This document shows, piece by piece, positions 6,866 to 13,362 of a stretch of DNA of 64,000 bases (its first letter is position 1; each line of letters begins with the position of its first letter). The notes beneath the pieces were generated by a model, which saw only the letters and a program-made list of their open reading frames with translations, had not been told where the DNA came from and made no database searches. Position numbers and translations under genes: made by a program. The DNA comes from JAFGOG01 sp034429215 (lineage in GTDB: Bacteria; Chloroflexota; Anaerolineae; JAAYZQ01), in NCBI GenBank assembly GCA_034429215.1, contig DAOUGI010000066.1, forward strand, positions 99,483 to 163,482. Reading direction: 5' to 3'.

Positions 6866-9800
6866 ATGACCAAAGGCGCACTTGTTATCGGCGGAAGCGT
6901 GGCCGGCCTGCAGGCGGCACTGGATCTGGCCGAGTCGGGCATCCACGTCCACCTGGTGGACGAGTCGCCCTTCCTCGGCAGCGGCGGAACGGCCGTCGTG
7001 CCCGAACACCTGCTGAATGCCCGGCTGTTAGAGGTGGCCAAGCACCCCAATGTCACCGTATGGACCAACACCCGTGTCAACCGCGCCGAGGCGGCCACGG
7101 ACCAGCCTGGACGCTTCCAGGTGGAGCTGCGCCAACACCCTCGTTACGTGGACCTGACCAAGTGCACTGCCTGCGGCGACTGCATCCAGGTCTGCCCGGT
7201 GACAGTGCCGGGCACCGATCACAAAGTCATTTATTGGATAGAGGGTGCCCAACCGGGCTGCGTAGCGATCGACAAGCTGGGCAAGCCGCCCTGTTCCAAC
7301 ACCTGCCCGGGCGGTATCCATGTCCAGGGCTACGTCGCCCTGATCGCCCAGGGACGCTTCCAGGAAGCGCTGGATCTGATCCGCGAGGCGATCCCTTTCC
7401 CCGGCATCTGTGGCCGCATCTGCACCCATCCCTGCGAGGTAAACTGCCGCCGCGCCGAGGTAGATTCTCCGGTCAGCATCCGCGCCCTCAAGCGCTTCGT
7501 CTCCGACTGGGAATTGGACCATGGCAGTTCCCGAAGCGCAGTGGGGCGAGAAACATCAGATCTGGAACTCGCCTCCGATCCAAAATCACGCAGATCCCCG
7601 CCAGGGGACAAAATCCAGAATCCCAAATCCAAAATCGCCGTGATCGGCGCCGGCCCCGCCGGCATGGCCGTAGCCGATCGGCTGGCGCGCTTGGGCTACC
7701 AGGTGACCGTGTTCGAAAAGCTGCCGGTCATCGGCGGGATGATGGCCGTGGGCATTCCCGAGTACCGGCTGCCTCGCGACGTGATCGCCCGCGAGTACCG
7801 CCAGATCCAGGATCTGGGCATCGAGATCCGGTTAAATACCACTGTCGGTCCCGGCGGCGACTGTACCTTGGACGATCTGTTCGCGGCGGGCTATGGGGCT
7901 GTCTGCCTGGCAGTCGGCGCGCACAAGAGCCACGATCTGCGCATTTCGGGCGAATCGCTGCCGGGCGTGATCCAGGGCATCGAGCTGCTCAAGGTGATCA
8001 GTTTGTCACAGCAGGTAGGCGAGCCGGAATCGCAGGCCACGCTCAAGCGCCTCCTGCGCAAAGGGCCCAAGACCAAGGCCATCGTACTGGGCGGTGGCAA
8101 TACGGCAATGGATGTGTCCCGCTCACTGAGGCGGCTGGGACTTAAGGATGTGCGCATCTACTATCGGCGCACCCGGGCCGAGATGCCGGCGCTGCCGGAG
8201 GAGATAGAGGGCGCGGAGCAGGAGGGCGTAGCCGTCGAATACCTGGTGGCGCCGGTGCGCATCCTTGGCAGCGCGACAACAGGCGTGACCGGCCTGGAAT
8301 GTGTCCGCATGAAGCTGGGCGAGCCAGACAGCAGCGGCCGGCGCCGGCCGGTGCCCATCGCCGACAGTGAGTTCGTGGTCAAGGTGGATCTGGTGGCGCT
8401 GGCCATCGGCCAGGCCACCCAGTTGGATTTCCTGGGCGAAGATCATGGCATCGCCATCACCCGCGACGAGCGGATCAACGTCGACGGCACCAGTTTCATG
8501 ACCAGCCGTCCCGGCGTCTTTGCCGCAGGCGATGCTGTGACGGCCGACAAGATGGCTGTGATCGAAGCCATTGGCATGGGTAAAAAAGCTGCCGCCGCCA
8601 TCGATGCCTATCTGCGAGGGGTGCCGGCCCACGAAGTGGTGGTCGATGCGCGCGAGGTACCGATCGCGCGCCGGACAATGACCGAGGCCGAGATGATCCT
8701 CAAGCCGCGTGTGCCGATGCCGGAAATGCCGGTGGCAGAGCGGATGCAGGGGTACGCCGAGGTGGAATTGGGCTACACTGCCGAGCAGGCGATAAAAGAA
8801 GCGCAGCGCTGCCTGGCCTGCGGCCCGTGCAGTGAGTGCCAGGCCTGTGTGCGAGCCTGCAAGCCGGGGGCGGTGGTCCACGAGCAGCACGAGCGGTTTG
8901 TCGAGCTAGAGATCGGCGCGGTCATCTATGCCGGCGACCCGGCCCATTTCGGCCGCCTGACGGAGATCCCCCCCTTCATAGGGAGGGGACGGCTGGCCGA
9001 GAGCCAGGGGGTTTATGCCGTACCGTCGAGCAGCCCACTGATCGGGTCGGCGGCTGCGGCGCGGGCCATGTTCGATCTGCGCGGTGACGTGGCTCGACCT
9101 TCCGTTACTACCCTTGCAGCCGACAGTGGCCCGGCCCGAATCGGCGTGTTTGTTTGCCAGTGCGGCGACTTGATCGCCGGCGCGGTGGACACGGAGGCTG
9201 TGCGTGACCGGGCAGCGGCGTGGCCGGATGTAGCACATGCCGAGGTTCTGCCTTTCTCCTGTTCCCCTGAGGCGGCGCGGGCCATGGCCGAAGCGATAGA
9301 AACAAACGGCCTGAACCGAGCTGTTCTGGCCGCCTGTTCCTGTTGCCCGATCGACCAGGTGTGCTATAGCTGTACCTACCAGCGCGTCCGGTGCAAGGAC
9401 AACCTGGGCGTGTTTCATGCTGGCTTTGGCCCAGACCTGACAGACCCCCGCTCCGCGAGACCTGTCAGGTCTCGCGCAACCTGGGAATTTGTGAACATCC
9501 GCGAGCAGTGCGCTTGGGTCCATCCTGATGATCGGCAGGCGGCGACGGCCAAGGCCATAACGCTCGTCGCCGCGGCGGTCGCCAAGGTTCGGATGGCAGC
9601 CCTGAACGCGGCCGAGGGAATTGGCCCCGTCGAGCGATCGGCGCTGATCCTGGGCAACGGCGCGTCGGCGCGCGCCTGCCAGAAAGCTCTGGAGACGCAG
9701 GGTATCGCCACCCAACACATTGCCGAGCTGCCGGCTGAGATCCGTCGCATGGGCGGGCGTTATAACGTGGCGCGTGGTAAGGCCGCCTGGCAGGCCACAG

Positions 9801-10258
9801 CCCTGGTGCTGGCTCCCCAAGACGCCGGCGAGATGGATCGCCTGCTGGTTGCATTTGGCCAGGACGGGTATCGGCCTCGCACCAACACTGTCTGGGGCGG
9901 GCTTGACACGCACCGGCCGGGCGTCTGGCTGTGCGACCCGGCTCAGGCGACGGCCATGTCAGGGGCTGCCGCCGCGGCGCGGGTGACTGCCTGGCTGGGT
10001 CACCTGGCCACGCAGCCACGGACCATCGCCGCCGTTGTCGATGCGGCTCGCTGCCGGGCGTGCAACACCTGTGTCGAGATCTGCGAGTTTGGCGCGCCGC
10101 AGTTGGTAGGGAACGAGCCCCAACGCAGCTCTTGGATCGATCCGGCCGTCTGTACCGGTTGCGGCACCTGCGCGGCCCACTGCCCGTCGGGGGCCATCAC
10201 TGCCGGATTCTGCACCGACGCACAGCTATCGGCTATGCTGGAAGCCGCTTTGCGTTAG
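6866..10258 (+). CDS. HdrA-NfnB-HdrA hybrid iron-sulfur flavoprotein (putative electron-bifurcating subunit)
   Basis: 1130 residues from ATG 6866, eight bases behind a GAGGA. Domains in order: an HdrA-like FAD fold (ALVIGGSVAGLQAALDLAESG, 1-90) lacking the CxxC seen in true HdrA; a [4Fe-4S] site C100TACGDC; an NfnB/GltD-like module (Fer4_20 cysteines from about 145, FAD motif VIGAGPAGMAVADRLARLG near 259, NADPH motif VLGGGNTAMDVSRSLRRLG near 407, AGDAVTADKMA near 554); a cysteine cluster CLACGPCSECQACVRAC near 649; the HdrA front domain IGVFVCQCGD near 759; and two C-terminal clusters near 1062 and 1096. Two flavins, a nicotinamide site and several clusters suggest an Nfn/Hdr electron distributor. 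Two inserts, about 225-257 and 857-875, look repeat-derived. The partner is probably the FlpD and HdrD-like proteins downstream. Confidence 0.85.
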   Translation: MTKGALVIGGSVAGLQAALDLAESGIHVHLVDESPFLGSGGTAVVPEHLLNARLLEVAKHPNVTVWTNTRVNRAEAATDQPGRFQVELRQHPRYVDLTKCTACGDCIQVCPVTVPGTDHKVIYWIEGAQPGCVAIDKLGKPPCSNTCPGGIHVQGYVALIAQGRFQEALDLIREAIPFPGICGRICTHPCEVNCRRAEVDSPVSIRALKRFVSDWELDHGSSRSAVGRETSDLELASDPKSRRSPPGDKIQNPKSKIAVIGAGPAGMAVADRLARLGYQVTVFEKLPVIGGMMAVGIPEYRLPRDVIAREYRQIQDLGIEIRLNTTVGPGGDCTLDDLFAAGYGAVCLAVGAHKSHDLRISGESLPGVIQGIELLKVISLSQQVGEPESQATLKRLLRKGPKTKAIVLGGGNTAMDVSRSLRRLGLKDVRIYYRRTRAEMPALPEEIEGAEQEGVAVEYLVAPVRILGSATTGVTGLECVRMKLGEPDSSGRRRPVPIADSEFVVKVDLVALAIGQATQLDFLGEDHGIAITRDERINVDGTSFMTSRPGVFAAGDAVTADKMAVIEAIGMGKKAAAAIDAYLRGVPAHEVVVDAREVPIARRTMTEAEMILKPRVPMPEMPVAERMQGYAEVELGYTAEQAIKEAQRCLACGPCSECQACVRACKPGAVVHEQHERFVELEIGAVIYAGDPAHFGRLTEIPPFIGRGRLAESQGVYAVPSSSPLIGSAAAARAMFDLRGDVARPSVTTLAADSGPARIGVFVCQCGDLIAGAVDTEAVRDRAAAWPDVAHAEVLPFSCSPEAARAMAEAIETNGLNRAVLAACSCCPIDQVCYSCTYQRVRCKDNLGVFHAGFGPDLTDPRSARPVRSRATWEFVNIREQCAWVHPDDRQAATAKAITLVAAAVAKVRMAALNAAEGIGPVERSALILGNGASARACQKALETQGIATQHIAELPAEIRRMGGRYNVARGKAAWQATALVLAPQDAGEMDRLLVAFGQDGYRPRTNTVWGGLDTHRPGVWLCDPAQATAMSGAAAAARVTAWLGHLATQPRTIAAVVDAARCRACNTCVEICEFGAPQLVGNEPQRSSWIDPAVCTGCGTCAAHCPSGAITAGFCTDAQLSAMLEAALR
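7609..7636. repeat. AAAATCC-type dispersed repeat inside the HdrA/NfnB gene
   Basis: An AT-rich run of AAAATCC/AGAATCC/CAAATCC words, read in frame as KIQNPKSKI, unlike the GC-rich surroundings. The same words, inverted, occur in a gap at 46423-46455. It sits in the linker before the GltD-like FAD motif. Confidence 0.7.
9433..9475. repeat. Palindromic repeat inserted in frame in the HdrA/NfnB gene
   Basis: AGACCTGACAG (9433-9443) and CTGTCAGGTCT (9462-9472) form 11-base inverted arms, and a nested palindrome, GCGAGACCTG-T-CAGGTCTCGC, fills 9455-9475. It is read as PDLTDPRSARPVRSRAT, a stretch missing from the paralogous HdrA at 13363-15927, where LLEMANIREHCSWV is continuous. Confidence 0.7.
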
Positions 10259-10297
10259 TCCGTGGAGCAGAGCGGAGTGAGGGCGTAAGGAGACGGA

Positions 10298-10687
10298 ATG
10301 GCAGACCCCAAGGTGGTTGTTTTCACCTGCAACTGGAATGCTTACAGCGGGCTGGAGGCCGCGGGAGCCGAGCGCCTGGAGTATCCGGCGTCTGTCCACC
10401 CGTTGAAAGTGATGTGCCTGGGGCAGATCGGCCCTGGCGTCATCCTCAAGGCGTTGGAAAAGGGTGCCGATGGGGTATTGCTGTTGAGCTGCCCGCCGGG
10501 TGAATGCCACTACCAGTTTGGCAACCGCCACGCGGAAGAGCTTTTCAAGGAGGCGCGGGACATGGCGGCCCTATTGGGCTACCGCGACGAGCAGCTCGAG
10601 CTGGATTGGGTGGCAGCCGGCGATGGCCGGGCTTTTGCCGAGAAGGTGCGGGCTTTTGTGCTCGGGCTCAATGGGAACCGGGGTTGA
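10298..10687 (+). CDS. FlpD/MvhD-type [2Fe-2S] protein (hydrogenase/Hdr delta subunit family)
   Basis: 129 residues of the MvhD/FlpD family, which passes electrons between a partner oxidoreductase and HdrA. Four cysteines that could ligate the cluster are visible: FTCNWN, VMCLGQ and SCPPGECHY. The usual CxWC at the N-terminus is CNWN here, so one commonly conserved Cys is replaced by Asn. It starts 39 bases after the HdrA/NfnB hybrid (ATG behind AAGGAGA) and directly precedes the HdrD-like gene, with no hydrogenase gene nearby. It should therefore link the hybrid flavoprotein to a non-hydrogenase donor. Confidence 0.85.
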   Translation: MADPKVVVFTCNWNAYSGLEAAGAERLEYPASVHPLKVMCLGQIGPGVILKALEKGADGVLLLSCPPGECHYQFGNRHAEELFKEARDMAALLGYRDEQLELDWVAAGDGRAFAEKVRAFVLGLNGNRG

Positions 10688-10688
10688 C

Positions 10689-11837
10689 ATGATCGCAACT
10701 GATGCTATGCGCGATATCATCACCCGCAACCGGGCCTGGTATTGCCTGGATTGCGGCAAGTGCAGTGCTGTGTGCCCCATCACCCGCTGGGAAACGCGCT
10801 GCTACACGACCCCACGACTGCTGGTCGAAAAAGCGGTCGACGGGCGACTTGATGAGTTCCTGGACGATCCGCTTTTCTGGTCGTGCCTCACCTGCAAGCG
10901 GTGCAGCGAGCTGTGCCCGTCGGAAGTCCGTTTTTCCGAGTTCCTGCGCGACGCCCGCGCCTCAGCCCATGCCGGCGGCCGCTCGGGCGAGTGCACCCAC
11001 GGCGATGCCATCCAGACCTGGGGGCGGATGATGGCCGATCCCGGCCTGCGCCAGGACCGGCTGGGCTGGCTGGAGGAAGGCCTGAGGGTATCGGACAGCT
11101 CGGAAACCGTCTATTTCGCCGGCTGCCTGCCCTACTACGACGTGCTGTTCAAAAAGCTGAATATTGAGGGGGTGGAGATTGCCCGGGCGGCGGTCAAGAT
11201 CCTGAACTACCTGGGCATCGAGCCACAGGTGATGGCCGGCGAACGGTGCTGCGGCCACGACCAACTGTGGGAGGGGGATGTCGAGACCTTTGGCGCCCTG
11301 GCCCGGCTGAACCTGGAACAGCTCAGGGCGACCGGCGCCAAGCGGATCGTGACTACCTGCCCTGAATGCGCCCGCACGTTAAAGGTGGACTATCCTCAGC
11401 TTGTCGGGGCGCATGGCATGGAGGTCTTGCACATTTCCCAGCTGCTGGCCGGCCTGGATCTGGAACATGGCCTGCCCAAGGGGGGGGGGCGTGTCACCTA
11501 CCAGGACCCTTGCCGCCTCGGCCGTCACCTGGGGATCTATGACGCGCCACGGGCGGCGCTGGCCGGCCTGGGGCTTGACCTGGTGGAGATGGAGCGGACG
11601 CGCCACACGAGCCTGTGCTGCGGCACCAGTTGCTGGACGTCGTGCGGCCAGGTCAGCAAGAATATCCAGGTTGAGCGGTTGAAAGAAGCCAAGGCCACCG
11701 GGGCTCAGGTGCTGGTCACTGCCTGCGTCAAGTGCCAGATCCATTTCAAGTGTGCGCAGGATGACCCGGCGCTGCGCCAGGAGATCGGCATCGAAATCCG
11801 CGACCTGGCAACGTTGGTGGCCGAACGGCTGCGGTAG
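10689..11837 (+). CDS. Fused HdrC-HdrB (HdrD-like) CCG-domain iron-sulfur oxidoreductase
   Basis: 382 residues. The N-terminus is a dicluster ferredoxin of HdrC type (C19LDCGKCSAVCP and CLTCKRCSELCP, residues about 19-85). The rest holds two CCG domains of HdrB/HdrD type: ERCCGHDQLW with CPEC, then DPCRLGRH with SLCCGTSCWTSCG and CVKCQ. In heterodisulfide reductases these motifs bind the noncubane [4Fe-4S] clusters that reduce a disulfide; in other soluble Hdr complexes the physiological substrate is unknown, as here. It overlaps no gene but starts one base after the FlpD stop. A run of ten G at 11480-11489 lies in the coding sequence (LPKGGGRV). Confidence 0.88.
   Translation: MIATDAMRDIITRNRAWYCLDCGKCSAVCPITRWETRCYTTPRLLVEKAVDGRLDEFLDDPLFWSCLTCKRCSELCPSEVRFSEFLRDARASAHAGGRSGECTHGDAIQTWGRMMADPGLRQDRLGWLEEGLRVSDSSETVYFAGCLPYYDVLFKKLNIEGVEIARAAVKILNYLGIEPQVMAGERCCGHDQLWEGDVETFGALARLNLEQLRATGAKRIVTTCPECARTLKVDYPQLVGAHGMEVLHISQLLAGLDLEHGLPKGGGRVTYQDPCRLGRHLGIYDAPRAALAGLGLDLVEMERTRHTSLCCGTSCWTSCGQVSKNIQVERLKEAKATGAQVLVTACVKCQIHFKCAQDDPALRQEIGIEIRDLATLVAERLR
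11480..11489 (+). repeat. G10 homopolymer tract inside the HdrD-like gene
   Basis: Ten consecutive G inside an otherwise intact coding frame. Slippage here would truncate the second CCG domain. It may be a phase-variable site or simply an assembly-sensitive spot. Confidence 0.6.
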
Positions 11838-11874
11838 CCAATACACTAAACTGGCAAATCAGACTAGAGGATAC

Positions 11875-13215
11875 ATGACTTTAAAGACAAAACGCAACAT
11901 CGTCGTCATCGGTATGGGGTACGTCGGTATTCCTGCGGCAGCTCTGCTGGCCGACGTGCCGGGCCACAAGGTCATCGGCGTCCAGCGGCGGTCGACCCGC
12001 TCGGGTTGGAAGATTGACTGGATCAACGCCGGCAAGAACCCGTTCGAGGGGGATGAGCCGGGCATGGACGAGCTGATGGCCCGGGTCGTGTTGGAGAAGA
12101 AATCCTTCCATGTGACCGATGACTATGCCGTCTGCCAGAACGCCGACGTAATCTTGATCGACGTCCAGACCCCGACCGACACCAACCGCATCCCCCAGTA
12201 CGTTTCGCTGCGGGAAGTGAGCGCCAAGGCCGGCAAGTACCTCAGACCCGGCGTGCTGGTAGTGATCGAATCGACGGTTGCCCCGGGCACGACCCAGAAT
12301 ATCGTCCAGCCGATCCTGGAAAAAGAGTCTGGTCTGAAAGCGGGCAGCGACTTTTTCCTGGCTTTTTCCTACGAGCGGGTGATGCCCGGCAAGCTGCTGG
12401 AGTATATCACCAACTTTCCGCGGGTGGTGGGCGGCATCAACGAGGAGAGTACCCGTCGGGCGGTCGACTTGTACCGGACGATCGTCCGCAAAGAGATCAC
12501 GGCGACCAGCGTCCTGGCGGCTGAGCTGGCCAAGACGATGGAGAACGCCTACCGCGACGTGAATATCGCTTTTTCCAACGAGATGGCCCGCGTGTGCGAG
12601 GCGATGGGTGTGGATGTGTACGAAATCCGGCGGTTGATGAACGCTCGCCCCGACCGGAACATGCACCTGCCGGGCGCCGGGGTGGGCGGGCATTGCCTGC
12701 CGAAAGACTCGTGGCTGCTCAAGTTTGGCGTAGATACCTATGGCCAAGCCCGGGTGCCGGTACGGATGATCGCCCTGGCCCGCGAGATCAACGACGAGAT
12801 GCCGCTGCACCTGGCGGACTTGACGGTGCAGGCGCTGGCCGAGCGTGGCGTGGCGCCAGATGGGGCCAGGGTCGTCGTGCTGGGCGTGGCCTACCTGGAG
12901 GACTCGGATGACACGCGCAACACGCCGGCGACGGCGGTGATCGATGCGCTCCAGCACAGGGGTGCCAGCGTGGTGGCTCATGACCCCTACGTTCGGGAGC
13001 TGGATGGCTACGAATTGACGCGCAACCTGGATCTGGCGCTACAGGGCGCCGACGCGGCGGTCATCGTCACCCGGCACCGGGTGTACTATGATCTGGATCT
13101 GGCCCGGCTCAAAGGGATCATGCGCACGCCTGTCCTGGTGGATGGGCGGAATGTGTTCGACGCCGAGCCGGTGCGGGCGGCGGGGTTCACCTACAAGGCG
13201 ATTGGCAAAGGCTAA
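11875..13215 (+). CDS. UDP-sugar dehydrogenase (WecC-like UDP-N-acetyl-mannosamine/glucose 6-dehydrogenase family)
   Basis: 446 residues, NAD-dependent oxidation of a UDP-hexose to the uronate. N-terminal Rossmann motif NIVVIGMGYVGIPAAALL (residues 8-25); STVAPGTTQN; central domain with AELAKTMENAYRDVNIAFSNE; catalytic Cys in GVGGHCLPKDSWLL; C-terminal UDP-binding domain with GVAYLEDSDDTRNTPA. The start at 11875 is preceded by AGAGGA; a longer frame upstream belongs to the HdrD-like gene. The sequence is closer to the WecC/UDP-ManNAc type than to Ugd, but the substrate is not certain. It sits oddly between two Hdr genes, and no glycan genes adjoin it, so its product probably serves the envelope genes farther along. 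Confidence 0.88.
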   Translation: MTLKTKRNIVVIGMGYVGIPAAALLADVPGHKVIGVQRRSTRSGWKIDWINAGKNPFEGDEPGMDELMARVVLEKKSFHVTDDYAVCQNADVILIDVQTPTDTNRIPQYVSLREVSAKAGKYLRPGVLVVIESTVAPGTTQNIVQPILEKESGLKAGSDFFLAFSYERVMPGKLLEYITNFPRVVGGINEESTRRAVDLYRTIVRKEITATSVLAAELAKTMENAYRDVNIAFSNEMARVCEAMGVDVYEIRRLMNARPDRNMHLPGAGVGGHCLPKDSWLLKFGVDTYGQARVPVRMIALAREINDEMPLHLADLTVQALAERGVAPDGARVVVLGVAYLEDSDDTRNTPATAVIDALQHRGASVVAHDPYVRELDGYELTRNLDLALQGADAAVIVTRHRVYYDLDLARLKGIMRTPVLVDGRNVFDAEPVRAAGFTYKAIGKG

Positions 13216-13309
13216 TGGCCGGACGGGTGGTATCCGCCCTTTGGGGCGTCCTGGAAGGGGTCTCTGTGTCGGGCTGGACACCACGATGAACAAAAATGCC
13301 GTCTCATCA

Positions 13310-13340
13310 CCTTTGTTGCCTTTGTGTCCTTCGTGGTTAG
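13310..13340. repeat. CCACGAAGGACAC-type dispersed repeat
   Basis: CCTTTGTTGCCTTTGTGTCC followed by TTCGTGGTTAG; the reverse complement reads CTAACCACGAAGGACAC. A second diverged copy lies at 46477-46507. It sits just upstream of the hdrA ribosome binding site. Confidence 0.55.
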
Positions 13341-13362
13341 ATCATTTTCGAAGGAGGTCAAA

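Noticed and set aside
8955..8995. A further CCCC/GGGG palindrome in the HdrA/NfnB gene
   Set aside because: The arms around CCCCCCTTCATAGGGAGGGG pair poorly and have no GGGGATCT flank.
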